Origin: Thermonema rossianum DSM 10300
GTDB lineage: Bacteria > Bacteroidota > Bacteroidia > Cytophagales > Thermonemataceae
DNA length: 63,611 nucleotides
Assembly (NCBI RefSeq): GCF_000426825.1
Contig: NZ_AUGC01000015.1
Span: 3,289-66,899, forward strand
Direction: 5' to 3'
The notes under the pieces were generated by a model. That model did not search any database, was not told where the DNA came from, and saw nothing but the letters and a program-made list of their open reading frames with translations. The position numbers and the translations under genes are program-made. Positions 26,122 to 34,246 of this stretch are shown here, piece after piece (position 1 is the stretch's first letter; every line of letters starts with the position of its first letter).

Positions 26122-27126
26122 ATGAAGAAATCGTATTATCTGTTCAATCCCGGGCGCTTGAGTCGCAAAGACAACACCCTGAAGTTCGTGCCCACAGACG
26201 AAGAAGGCAACGAAGGACAAGCCCGCTACCTGCCTGTTGAAAGCGTGAAAGAACTCTACGTGTTTGGTGCTTTGGATGCCAACAGCGCCCTGTACAACTT
26301 CTTAGGGCAACAAGGCATTGCCGTGCATTTCTTCAATTACTACGAGTTCTACACCGGCTCATTCATGCCGCGCGATTATCTGCTTGCCGGCAAAGTGCAG
26401 ATTGCCCAAACGCAACACTATCTGCATACAGCCAAGCGCCTGATGCTGGCACGCCTTTTTGTGGAAGGTGCTGCATTCAACATGCTGAAAAACCTGCGTT
26501 ACTACGCCTCCCGCGGCACGCCCCTGCACACCCCCATTGCCCAAATAGAAGGGCTCATGCAACACATCGAATCAAGCCACGACATAGAAACCCTCATGGG
26601 CATAGAAGGCAACATACGCCAAATTTATTACGAGTGCTTTGAGCACATCGTGTCCGGCTTTGCCTTTGAGCGGCGCAGCAAACAACCCCCTGCCAACGAA
26701 CTCAATACCCTCATTTCGTTTGGCAACATGCTGTGCTATACCCTCTGCCTGCGACAGATATTCCACACCCAGCTCAACCCCACCATCAGCTTTCTGCACG
26801 AGCCGGGCATGCGGCGCTACAGCCTGTCGCTCGACCTTGCCGAAATATTCAAACCGCTGCTTGTCGATCGCACCATTTTCAGTGTGCTCAATAAAAAGAT
26901 ACTGCAGGCTTCGGACTTCCGCCGCGAGCTGAACCGCTGCGTACTGCGCCCTTCGGCTGCCAGAAAATTTGTAGAGCAGTGGGAAGAACGCCTGAAAACG
27001 ACCATCCGGCACCGCACCCTCAATCGGAAAGTCAGCTATGAACACCTCGTGCGCCTGGAATGCTACAAGCTCATCAAACACATTTTGAATATTCAAACCT
27101 ATAAACCCTTTAAAGCCTGGTGGTAA
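26122..27126 (+). CDS. cas1: Cas1 integrase, type I-B form
   Basis: 334 residues from the ATG at 26122, five bases after the cas4 stop. A longer frame would run back into cas4 and has no support. Metal-binding residues are E162 (MGIEGNIRQIYY), H226 (SFLHEPGMRRYS) and D238 (SLSLDLAEIF). The N-terminal beta domain begins SYYLFNPGRLSRKDNTL. It joins new spacers to the leader end of the array together with Cas2. G+C-rich. Confidence 0.96.
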   Translation: MKKSYYLFNPGRLSRKDNTLKFVPTDEEGNEGQARYLPVESVKELYVFGALDANSALYNFLGQQGIAVHFFNYYEFYTGSFMPRDYLLAGKVQIAQTQHYLHTAKRLMLARLFVEGAAFNMLKNLRYYASRGTPLHTPIAQIEGLMQHIESSHDIETLMGIEGNIRQIYYECFEHIVSGFAFERRSKQPPANELNTLISFGNMLCYTLCLRQIFHTQLNPTISFLHEPGMRRYSLSLDLAEIFKPLLVDRTIFSVLNKKILQASDFRRELNRCVLRPSAARKFVEQWEERLKTTIRHRTLNRKVSYEHLVRLECYKLIKHILNIQTYKPFKAWW

Positions 27127-27127
27127 A

Positions 27128-27391
27128 ATGTATGTCATTGCCGTATATGATGTAGCCCAAGAGCGCACGGCCAAGATGCTCAAGCTGTGCCGCCGTTATT
27201 TGCATTGGATACAAAACTCGGTCTTCGAAGGCGAAATCACCGAAGCCAAACTGCAACAACTCATCTATGAGGCGCGTAGCCTCATGGACCCCGAAACCGA
27301 CAGCTTCATTATATTCAGCAGCCGGCACGGGCACCGGCTCGATAAACAAATCATAGGAAAGGAAAAAAACACAACAGACAACTTTTTGTAA
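27128..27391 (+). CDS. cas2: Cas2 integration subunit
   Basis: 87 residues. A ferredoxin-like fold starting MYVIAVYDV with the conserved D8, followed by RYLHWIQNSVFEGEIT and SFIIFSSR. It is the structural core of the Cas1-Cas2 integrase. It starts one base after the cas1 stop and is the last cas gene before the array. Confidence 0.95.
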   Translation: MYVIAVYDVAQERTAKMLKLCRRYLHWIQNSVFEGEITEAKLQQLIYEARSLMDPETDSFIIFSSRHGHRLDKQIIGKEKNTTDNFL

Positions 27392-27431
27392 AACACTGAA
27401 AAACAAATGTTTAACAAAACGAATGTCGTCG

Positions 27432-27515
27432 ATGTACACTCAACCGGCGTCCCTATCAGCAGACAGGAAGAAGCAAATCGAAGAAGCTATGGCACAATCA
27501 ACTGACAATCAATGA
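27432..27515 (+). CDS. Possible 27-residue small ORF in the CRISPR leader
   Basis: ATG to TGA encoding MYTQPASLSADRKK then QIEEAMAQSTDNQ, a composition like a short soluble helix. The ten bases GTCGTCGATG that include its start codon (27425-27434) are perfectly complementary to the hairpin arm CATCGACGAC at 27559-27568. There is no clear ribosome binding site. It could be a leader peptide or chance; the frame is too short to be sure. Confidence 0.25.
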   Translation: MYTQPASLSADRKKQIEEAMAQSTDNQ

Positions 27516-27520
27516 ATTAC

Positions 27521-27574
27521 AAAAGTCGTCGTACCCCCGGCAAAATTGCACTACTCCCCATCGACGACTTTTTT
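27521..27574 (+). terminator. Terminator-like hairpin after cas2, possible switch
   Basis: AAAAGTCGTCG (27521-27531) pairs with CGACGACTTTT (27562-27572) across a 30-base C-rich loop and ends in TTTTTT. It may stop the cas transcript before the array. The 3' arm could instead pair with GTCGTCGATG at 27425-27434, so two exclusive structures are possible. Confidence 0.5.
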
Positions 27575-27607
27575 CTCTCCTCCTTCACAAAAAAGTGCCC
27601 CCTACCC

Positions 27608-27638
27608 TTGCAAAAAAGCACTTTTTGCTTTATATTGC
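27608..27638 (+). promoter_or_regulatory. Candidate promoter of the CRISPR array
   Basis: TTG at 27608-27610, exactly 20 bases, then TATATTGC at 27631-27638, close to TAnnTTTG. Initiation about seven bases downstream would fall at the first base of repeat 1 (27645). The spacer between the boxes contains the dyad GCAAAAA/TTTTTGC. Confidence 0.4.
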
Positions 27639-27644
27639 TTACGG

Positions 27645-29263
27645 CTTTTAATCGCACCAATGTGGAATTGAAATGATGATTAGCCAGCGCTGCGTGGATG
27701 ATGGCGGTGCCTTTTAATCGCACCAATGTGGAATTGAAATACTTCTTCGTAGCGCTTAAAAACGGGCGTTCATTCTTCTTTTAATCGCACCAATGTGGAA
27801 TTGAAATTTAAATTGGTGAGCAATAATTCTATTTCGGTGCCTGCCCTTTTAATCGCACCAATGTGGAATTGAAATGTTCCAAGTTCGCCAGGGCTACGTG
27901 AGTCACAAGGACTTTTAATCGCACCAATGTGGAATTGAAATATAATTAAAACCACTAAGGCGTCATTTCGGCGCCTTTCCTTTTAATCGCACCAATGTGG
28001 AATTGAAATTTCGTCGATAACTACCAGTAAATTATTGAACATCACGCTTTTAATCGCACCAATGTGGAATTGAAATTCCACTTCCAAAAGTATGTCGGTG
28101 CCGTGCAGGGCTTTTAATCGCACCAATGTGGAATTGAAATTAGCCCCCGCCCTTTATTCCCTTGCTCGAACGGGTCTTTTAATCGCACCAATGTGGAATT
28201 GAAATTTACCATACCATCTTCTGCCACGATAACCGTACCATCTTTTAATCGCACCAATGTGGAATTGAAATAAATAATCATATTGGGAGGCATGGCGTCC
28301 AACCCGTCTTTTAATCGCACCAATGTGGAATTGAAATTGGCTTTAATTGATTATAATAGCGTAACCTCGGCTTTCTTTTAATCGCACCAATGTGGAATTG
28401 AAATAGCTGCTTCTGTCGTGCGATAAAAGCCTCTTGTAAACTTTTAATCGCACCAATGTGGAATTGAAATCCGGTGATATTGCCTGCTTGCGCTTTGTCA
28501 CCAAAACTTTTAATCGCACCAATGTGGAATTGAAATCGAACTGCCCCGCATCATTATTTTTTTTACCCCCTTCTTTTAATCGCACCAATGTGGAATTGAA
28601 ATGCCATATTTTACTGAAATACAGGAACTTAAAAACGCTTTTAATCGCACCAATGTGGAATTGAAATGTGGTGTTGATACAGGGAACCCGGGCAAAGTCT
28701 TGCTTTTAATCGCACCAATGTGGAATTGAAATTCTTCTTTCAGCCCTGCCCCCAGTATATCATTCATGGCTTTTAATCGCACCAATGTGGAATTGAAATT
28801 AGGGCGTTGAAGTCTTTTTTGAGTTGTTTCAATTCGCTTTTAATCGCACCAATGTGGAATTGAAATTTTTATATGATACCCAATATAAATTACTCTGAGT
28901 TGCTTTTAATCGCACCAATGTGGAATTGAAATGCTATATCACCCATGGCAGGGAAGCGGCGGTATTGCTCTTTTAATCGCACCAATGTGGAATTGAAATC
29001 GCAGGAAGGTTATTCTCAGATTGTAAACGATAGTAACTTTTAATCGCACCAATGTGGAATTGAAATTGTCTGTGGGGCTTAACCCCGGAAGCTCTACTAT
29101 TTCTTTTAATCGCACCAATGTGGAATTGAAATAGTAATGGCACCCCTTATGTTAATGGGAGGCTAAACTTTTAATCGCACCAATGTGGAATTGAAATTCC
29201 TTCCTTATGTAGATGAAGAAAAGGTGGACACTTCTTTTAATCGCACCAATGTGGAATTGAAAT
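27645..29263 (+). CRISPR. CRISPR array, 25 repeats and 24 spacers, type I-B
   Basis: Repeat unit of 30 bases beginning CTTTTAATCGCACC and ending GGAATTGAAAT. All 25 copies read identical, including the last. Starts are 27645, 27711, 27778, 27846, 27912, 27980, 28047, 28111, 28176, 28242, 28308, 28375, 28441, 28507, 28573, 28638, 28703, 28770, 28837, 28903, 28970, 29037, 29103, 29168 and 29234. Spacers are 34-38 bases and all different. The ATTGAAAT end is typical of type I-B handles, so the array is read on the plus strand, away from cas2. I found no spacer matching another part of the window by eye. Open frames through the array (repeated NFNSTLVRLK on the minus strand) are translations of the repeat and not genes. 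Confidence 0.99.
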
Positions 29264-29289
29264 AGACATAGATTTATCAATCAGCTTTT

Positions 29290-29898
29290 ATGAATCGGCT
29301 TTGTAGGTACCGGGCTTTATTGGCAAAAGGAATACTCCTTGTTGCAATGCATATTTACGGCATATCTTCCCTGCAGGCGCAGGGAGAACCCTATAGCATC
29401 GCTGAATATGGACATGTGCCTGCCGTGGAAGGTGATTTTAATGGCGATGGTGTCAAAGAGTATGCATGGCTGTATGCCGCTCCCAGTGTAGAGATGGGTT
29501 GTGTATATGAGCCTTGCGTGGGATATGTCATTTTTTCCAACCCCAACTTAAACCCCATAGAAGTACAGAGTGCGGTCAGTGGTTATTTGGTCAACGAAGG
29601 CGATTTAACCGGCGACGGTGCCGATGAAATAGGCGTATTGCCCATGTGGTTTACCAGTAACTACAAGTTTTATCACCTGTTTAGTTACAACCGCGCAACT
29701 GCCACATTCGAAGCACTTATTGAGCCCATTACCATCCGGCTCGATATGTACTTAGGCGATACATGGGAAGAAACCCTGCAAAATTTAGTAGAAGGTGTAT
29801 CGTCCAAACCGCTGGTTTTACTCATACATCGTGTAGAAACAGACTTGGAAGGGCGTTCTTCATGGGTAAAAGAACGCATTGTTTTTCGAGAAAGATAA
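29290..29898 (+). CDS. Secreted protein with two FG-GAP-like calcium-binding repeats
   Basis: 202 residues. Signal peptide at the N-terminus (RALLAKGILLVAMHIYGI, cleavage near LQAQ-G). Two repeats, GDFNGDGVKEYAWL at about 48-61 and GDLTGDGADEIGVL at about 104-117, match the DxNGDGxxE calcium loop of FG-GAP/VCBS beta-propeller blades. Two repeats cannot close a propeller, so it is a small or partial form. The start is only 26 bases after the last CRISPR repeat, so it may depend on read-through from the array. No link to CRISPR function is implied by the protein itself. Confidence 0.75.
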   Translation: MNRLCRYRALLAKGILLVAMHIYGISSLQAQGEPYSIAEYGHVPAVEGDFNGDGVKEYAWLYAAPSVEMGCVYEPCVGYVIFSNPNLNPIEVQSAVSGYLVNEGDLTGDGADEIGVLPMWFTSNYKFYHLFSYNRATATFEALIEPITIRLDMYLGDTWEETLQNLVEGVSSKPLVLLIHRVETDLEGRSSWVKERIVFRER

Positions 29899-30057
29899 AC
29901 GCCCGGTGCCTTTTTGCTGCCCCATATCCGGTATTTGGCACATAACCCCCTCAAAAACAAAAAATTAAACACTTTTTCCTACATTTTCTTGTGTGTCGAA
30001 GGCAATCTTAGTACCTTTATTTTAAAGAACAACTTCACTCACAAGAACTGCAACGCT

Positions 30058-30444
30058 ATGGTTACACAAGTTACGGAGGGGGTGCGTGTCAGTGTACTAA
30101 CCGAATACCAACCCGACTACTCGAGTCCTTTGCATGCCCACTATGTCTTTGTTTACCGCATTATCATCGAAAACCAAAGCCCCTACACCATTCAATTGAT
30201 GCGCAGGCATTGGTTTGTCTTCGACTCCAATTGGATGATAAAAGAAGTGGAAGGAGCCGGCGTGCGGGGCAAACAGGTGGTCATAGAACCCGGGCAAAAA
30301 CACGAATACGTATCGGGCTGCAACCTGCGCACCGATATAGGCAAAATGTATGGCTACTACCTGATGCGGCGCCTGCTCGACAACAAAGAGTTTCATGTGC
30401 AGATTCCGCAGTTTACGCTCATTGTTCCCTATAGACTCAACTAA
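30058..30444 (+). CDS. apaG: ApaG-family protein
   Basis: 128 residues from the ATG at 30058. Upstream in-frame codons lie in A+T-rich non-coding sequence. It is a fibronectin-III-like beta sandwich with the family signatures HYVFVYRIIIENQSPYTIQL, RHWFVFDSN and VVIEPGQKHEYVSGCNLRT. ApaG binds nucleotides or phosphates; its cellular role is not settled. It is cytoplasmic and monocistronic, with a terminator at 30466-30496. Confidence 0.93.
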   Translation: MVTQVTEGVRVSVLTEYQPDYSSPLHAHYVFVYRIIIENQSPYTIQLMRRHWFVFDSNWMIKEVEGAGVRGKQVVIEPGQKHEYVSGCNLRTDIGKMYGYYLMRRLLDNKEFHVQIPQFTLIVPYRLN

Positions 30445-30465
30445 GACTGCCCGTCTTTTTTCTGA

Positions 30466-30496
30466 AAAGGCTCTTTCGTAAGAAAGGGCTTTTTTG
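30466..30496 (+). terminator. Terminator after apaG
   Basis: AAGGCTCTTTC-GTAA-GAAAGGGCTT stem with two G-T pairs, then TTTTTT. Confidence 0.7.
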
Positions 30497-30617
30497 TTTG
30501 CCTCTTCTTTTTGCCTCCTCCTTCTTTCTTTGCCTTTGTGGCTTTTCTCATCCCCTTATCGTTTCAAGTTTTCTTTTAATATCCGGGCATTACTTTGCCG
30601 TTTCGAGTGCCCCCTTT

Positions 30618-30710
30618 TGTCATTTCGAGCGTTAGCGAGAAATCTCTTTTGCTTCTTGTAGCTTGGCTTGATTGAGATCTCTCACTCGCTCACGCTCGTT
30701 CGAGATGACA
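30618..30710. repeat. Dispersed palindromic element, copy 3
   Basis: Begins TGTCATTTCGAGCGTTAGCG and ends CACGCTCGTTCGAGATGACA. The terminal 20 bases on each side are imperfect inverted repeats. Confidence 0.85.
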
Positions 30711-30864
30711 AGCTGCATTCGGTTCGAAAGGATAAGCTACGCTTACACCCCGTTCGAAAGGACATACTCCGCCGGGCTTCATTCGAAATGAAAAGTAGTT
30801 TTTTCAAGGTCTTTTGCTTTTTTCAAGCACCTTCTTTTCTCTTATCACTTCGAGTGCCCCCTTT

Positions 30865-30949
30865 TGTCATTTCGAGCGTTAGCGAGAAATCTCTTTTTTG
30901 GGGAAAAAGGCATGGTTTGACGAGATGTCTCACTTCGTTCGACATGACA
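30865..30949. repeat. Dispersed palindromic element, copy 4
   Basis: Begins TGTCATTTCGAGCGTTAGCG, as copy 3, but ends TTCGTTCGACATGACA. The right half is a shorter variant, shared with the left half of copy 5. Confidence 0.8.
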
Positions 30950-31104
30950 AAAGATAAATTTTGGTTTAATGAGCTTGAGTTTTCTCACCTCACTGCATTC
31001 GGCTCGAAAGGACAAGTGCCCTGAGGTTCAGCATGAAAAACTACGACCTGCTTCTGCCATAAAAGGGCACGGCAAGCTTATTCCGGTAACAAAACAAGGC
31101 AAAC

Positions 31105-31136
31105 TTTTTTCATATGAAAAAATGTTTATATATTTG
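31105..31136 (+). promoter_or_regulatory. Promoter of the sulfur module with overlapping palindrome
   Basis: TATATTTG at 31129-31136 matches the -7 consensus exactly. An 18-base perfect palindrome, TTTTTTCATATGAAAAAA (31105-31122), covers the -33 position where no TTG is seen, suggesting a regulated promoter. A similar TTTTCATATATTTG sequence drives the yeeE-like gene at 33633. Confidence 0.45.
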
Positions 31137-31170
31137 CCTATTGAAAAGTATTCTCAAATGAAGACAAACC

Positions 31171-32256
31171 ATGAAAACATCTGAATTCATAGCCAAGTTG
31201 CTGCAAATCATCGTGCTGTTGCTTTTTGCTTTTGGGCTGGTGGTCATCATCCTCATGGGATTGGACGTATGGCTGCTGCAAGAAAACAAACAATTGCGCC
31301 AACAGGTAGCACAGCCCGCACCTGCGCTCACGGTGCCCACCATGACGGCAGCAAACACTGCCCAAGCCGGCACGAAAGACTTTTTCAAAAAGCCCGATTT
31401 GAGCAGTCTGGGCAACAGCCCCTACGACAGTTTGGTACGCTATGGCTATGCCCTCATTCACGAGACTTACAAATATTTGGGACCGGATGCCCCCAATCCT
31501 AAGATGCGTTATGCGGGCAACCGCCTGGCATGCCAAAATTGCCACCTCGACGCCGGCACCAAGTATTACGGCATTCCCTATGTAGGTGTGGTGGGGCGCT
31601 TTCCGCAATACCGTGGGCGTGAAAACAAAGTAGGCAGCATAGAAGAACGCATCAACGGCTGCATGGAACGCAGTATGAACGGGCGCTCCTTGCCTGTCGA
31701 TAGCCGCGAAATGCGCGCCATGGTTGCCTACATGCAGTGGATTAGCCGTGGCGTGCCCACAGGCGAAAAAATCAAGGGCACAGGCTTGCCGGACATCACC
31801 CTGCCCGACCGCCCTGCCGACACCCTGCGCGGCAAAGAGATTTACGAGCTGAAATGCGCTTCTTGTCATGGCAAAAACGGCGAAGGCGTGCGCAACCAAG
31901 CCGGCGGCTATCAATACCCGCCCTTGTGGGGACCCGACAGCTACAACGACGGCGCCGGCATGCATCGTCTGATCACTGCTGCCAAGTTCATCAAAGCCAA
32001 TATGCCTTTTGGAGCTACGGCCGATGCCCCCATGCTCAGCGATGAAGAAGCCTACGACGTAGCCGCCTTCATCAATGCCTATCACCACCCACGCCCCCCC
32101 AAGCCGGGCAAAGAGAAAGATTATCCCGGCAGCCTTGAACGCAAACCGGTATCGGCGCCCTATGGACCATATGCCGACACTTTTCCGCCCATACAACACA
32201 AATACGGACCTTTCCCGCCCATCATTGAGTTTTATGGTGGCAAAAACGTGAAATAA
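31171..32256 (+). CDS. Membrane-anchored dihaem cytochrome c, TsdA-like
   Basis: 361 residues. One N-terminal membrane helix (about 10-32) anchors the protein with its haem domains in the periplasm. Two haem motifs: CQNCH at 121-125 and CASCH at 229-233. The first domain (ACQNCHLDAGTKYYGIP, RFPQYRGRENKVGSIEERIN, then MERSMNGRSLP and SREMRAMVAYMQWIS) matches the pattern of TsdA thiosulfate dehydrogenases and related SoxA-like cytochromes. It may join two thiosulfate molecules into tetrathionate, or run the reverse reaction. The ligand residues were not verified. The porin-like gene follows after four bases, and two YeeE/YedE transporter genes follow that. Confidence 0.82.
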   Translation: MKTSEFIAKLLQIIVLLLFAFGLVVIILMGLDVWLLQENKQLRQQVAQPAPALTVPTMTAANTAQAGTKDFFKKPDLSSLGNSPYDSLVRYGYALIHETYKYLGPDAPNPKMRYAGNRLACQNCHLDAGTKYYGIPYVGVVGRFPQYRGRENKVGSIEERINGCMERSMNGRSLPVDSREMRAMVAYMQWISRGVPTGEKIKGTGLPDITLPDRPADTLRGKEIYELKCASCHGKNGEGVRNQAGGYQYPPLWGPDSYNDGAGMHRLITAAKFIKANMPFGATADAPMLSDEEAYDVAAFINAYHHPRPPKPGKEKDYPGSLERKPVSAPYGPYADTFPPIQHKYGPFPPIIEFYGGKNVK

Positions 32257-32260
32257 AACC

Positions 32261-33586
32261 ATGCGCACTTATTTTGTTCTTATCCTCACTTACTTTACCC
32301 TTCATGCTCAACTGATGGCTCAGCAAAAGCCTGCTGCCGACAGCCTGCCCCGCCTGCAGACTTCGGGCGAGTGGCGCAATTATTTCTTGTATGAACTGAA
32401 CGAAGGTGCACCCAAAGATTTTTATGCCCTGACTACCGGCGGGCATCTGAAAGCAAGCCTGCGGGCAGGCAAACGCTGGGAAGTAGCGGCTGCTTTTTAC
32501 AGCGCGCAGCTTATCGGCGGCAACTTCGATACCCCCGACCCCCTTACAGGCAAAGGCAGCCGCTATGCCATCGGGCTGCTTGATGTAAATAACCCCGGCA
32601 ACCGCCATATCAGCGACATAGGCGAAGCTTATGTGCGCTTTCATGCCAAGCAATGGCAGGCAGCGTATGGGCGCATGCGCATCAAGACGCCCTTCTTCAA
32701 CCCGCAAGACGGACGCATGATTCCGACCCTTGCCCAAGGGGCGCATCTGCAATGGAAAAACCAACAATGGCTGCTGGAAGGCTATGGCATTCAAGCCGTG
32801 TGGGTACGCAATACCGATGGTTGGCGCAGCATAGAAGAGAGCATAGGTCTGTATCCCTCGGGCAGGGCTGCCGACGGCACCCCTCATGCTTATGCCGGTA
32901 ACATAGACAGCGACTACCTGTTTATTGTCCATGGGGGGCTGCATGGCAAAAGCATACGGCAAGACTTTTACGCCTACGCCGCCGACCGTCTGTTCACCCT
33001 TTACTATGCCGAAGGAAGCGCCCGCCTGCACCCTCAATGGACGGTAGCTTGGCAGGGGCATTATCAAAACAAATGGCAGGGCGATGCCAACACCGCCACG
33101 GACTGGTACTACTTCCCCGCTCAAGGCTACAACTATAGCCTCGGGGCAAAGGTGTCTTACACGCCTGCCGCCAAGCACCACTTGGGCATCAGTTACTTGT
33201 ATTTGAACGGCAATGCCCCCTTCACCTTTCCCCGCGAGTGGGGACGCGACCCGTTTTTTACCTTTCAAAGACGCGAACGAAGCGAAGGGCTTGCTTTCAC
33301 CCAAGCAGTCGTGCTTGAGCACCGGACGCATTGGGGCAAACACTGGCAGCTGCGTACCGACTGGGGATGGCACCAAACTCCCGCCCCCGGCAACTATGCC
33401 TCGAACCGCTACGGCTTGGCTACCTATCAGCATTTCAATACGGAGCTAAGCTACCGGCACGCACACTGGAACCTTTCGGCGCTCATTACCTACAAAACGC
33501 CCCTCACACAAAAGCTCAACGATGCACAGCGTTTCGGAAAGCTCAACCTGGCTTTGTTTCACTTGCTCGTAAGCTATAAATTGTAA
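32261..33586 (+). CDS. Outer-membrane beta-barrel protein, OprD/porin-like
   Basis: 441 residues with a signal peptide (cleavage near LMAQ-QK). The mature chain is made of alternating amphipathic strands rich in W and Y, with a typical early stretch SGEWRNYFLYELNEG and many GHLKASLRAGKRWEV-like strand pairs. It ends in a hydrophobic strand with a terminal leucine (LFHLLVSYKL), as expected for barrels. The pattern recalls OprD-type or phosphate-selective-type channels of Bacteroidota. Close coupling to the dihaem cytochrome (4-base gap) suggests it lets an anion such as thiosulfate or tetrathionate through the outer membrane. Confidence 0.75.
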   Translation: MRTYFVLILTYFTLHAQLMAQQKPAADSLPRLQTSGEWRNYFLYELNEGAPKDFYALTTGGHLKASLRAGKRWEVAAAFYSAQLIGGNFDTPDPLTGKGSRYAIGLLDVNNPGNRHISDIGEAYVRFHAKQWQAAYGRMRIKTPFFNPQDGRMIPTLAQGAHLQWKNQQWLLEGYGIQAVWVRNTDGWRSIEESIGLYPSGRAADGTPHAYAGNIDSDYLFIVHGGLHGKSIRQDFYAYAADRLFTLYYAEGSARLHPQWTVAWQGHYQNKWQGDANTATDWYYFPAQGYNYSLGAKVSYTPAAKHHLGISYLYLNGNAPFTFPREWGRDPFFTFQRRERSEGLAFTQAVVLEHRTHWGKHWQLRTDWGWHQTPAPGNYASNRYGLATYQHFNTELSYRHAHWNLSALITYKTPLTQKLNDAQRFGKLNLALFHLLVSYKL

Positions 33587-33611
33587 TAATCAACATATTT
33601 TCATATATTTG
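33581..33611 (+). promoter_or_regulatory. Promoter of the YeeE/YedE gene pair
   Basis: TTG at 33581-33583, 20 bases, TATATTTG at 33604-33611: a complete match to the Bacteroidota consensus. It is preceded by CATATTTTCATA, which resembles the sulfur-module promoter at 31105-31136. Confidence 0.55.
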
Positions 33612-33632
33612 CAAAAAAAATCCTGAAACTGT

Positions 33633-34217
33633 ATGGAACAAATCTGGAATCAATTGTTCGTAGAAGCACAAGCCTATCTGCCCTGGTACTGGGCAGGCGC
33701 AGGCATTGCCCTTGTGATGTTGGCACTCTTATGGCTGGGCGAATCGTTTGGTGTTTCTTCTAACTTCCGCACCATCTGTGCCATGACCGGCGTAGGGCGC
33801 CGTTGCGACTTCTTCGACATCGATTGGCGCCACCAAAGCTGGAACCTGAGCTTTTTGCTGGGAAGCATGGCGGGGGGCTTCATTGCTTACCACTTCATGT
33901 ATCCCGAAGGCGCAGCTTTGAACCTGTCGGAAGCTACCCGCACCTTGTTGGCCTCCATGGGCATCGACCCGCAGCAGGGCTTTTATCCTATGGAAATCTT
34001 TTCTCTTGAAAACCTCGGCAGCCCTGCCGGCTTGGTGCTTACCATCGTGGGCGGCTTTTTGGTGGGCTTCGGTGCCCGCTGGGCCGGTGGTTGCACCTCC
34101 GGGCATGCCATCAGTGGATTAAGCAATCTGCAGTTGCCCTCACTCGTAGCCGTGATAGGCTTTTTTATTGGCGGGCTCATAAGCACCTATCTAATCATTC
34201 CATTCCTTTTGGGATAA
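33633..34217 (+). CDS. YeeE/YedE-family membrane protein, first half-transporter
   Basis: 194 residues with about four or five membrane helices. The family hallmark GARWAGGCTSGHAISGL is present; its cysteine lies in the substrate path of TsuA-type thiosulfate channels. A second hallmark-type cysteine appears in FRTICAMTGVGRRCDFFDID near residue 50. Together with the next gene it makes one full-length YeeE/YedE protein split in two. It probably imports thiosulfate or another sulfur species across the inner membrane. It has its own strong promoter, although it also sits downstream of the cytochrome and porin genes. Confidence 0.85.
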   Translation: MEQIWNQLFVEAQAYLPWYWAGAGIALVMLALLWLGESFGVSSNFRTICAMTGVGRRCDFFDIDWRHQSWNLSFLLGSMAGGFIAYHFMYPEGAALNLSEATRTLLASMGIDPQQGFYPMEIFSLENLGSPAGLVLTIVGGFLVGFGARWAGGCTSGHAISGLSNLQLPSLVAVIGFFIGGLISTYLIIPFLLG

Positions 34218-34246
34218 TGTTGAACCTCTAAAGTTGAAAGTACACA

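Larger units (their letters stand above)
27392..27644. promoter_or_regulatory. Leader region of the CRISPR array
   Basis: 253 bases between cas2 and the first repeat, in the expected leader position. It contains a possible 27-codon ORF (27432-27515), a terminator-like hairpin (27521-27574) and a promoter-like pair at 27608-27638. Integration by Cas1-Cas2 would occur at its 3' edge. Confidence 0.75.
30497..31104. other. Repeat-filled intergenic region, no gene
   Basis: About 600 bases made largely of palindromic element copies 3 and 4 and the TGCATTCGGTTCGAAAGGA motif (30711-30790 and 30992-31016). Both palindromic copies are preceded by the same TTTCGAGTGCCCCCT sequence, so this flank is part of the repeated unit. 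I see no credible gene. Confidence 0.65.

Noticed and set aside
27407-27505. Overlapping 32-codon ORF in the CRISPR leader beginning MFNKTNVVD
   Set aside because: Its start resembles the translated CRISPR repeat (FNRTNV), matching about 14 of 19 bases. This is more likely chance or a decayed repeat than a gene, and its composition is less protein-like than the 27-codon frame.
28114-28785. Open frames of 60-80 codons on both strands through the array
   Set aside because: They are translations of the repeat unit with spacer-derived inserts.
27645-29263. Spacers targeting genes in this window
   Set aside because: Reading each spacer against the window by eye gave no convincing match. A computed search was not possible.
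31138-32268. Long minus-strand frame of 376 codons opposite the dihaem cytochrome gene
   Set aside because: The plus strand encodes a protein with two haem motifs and a clear family pattern. The opposite frame is a G+C-driven shadow.
32222-33433. Long minus-strand frame of 403 codons opposite the porin-like gene
   Set aside because: No family pattern, and the plus-strand product has a signal peptide and barrel strands.
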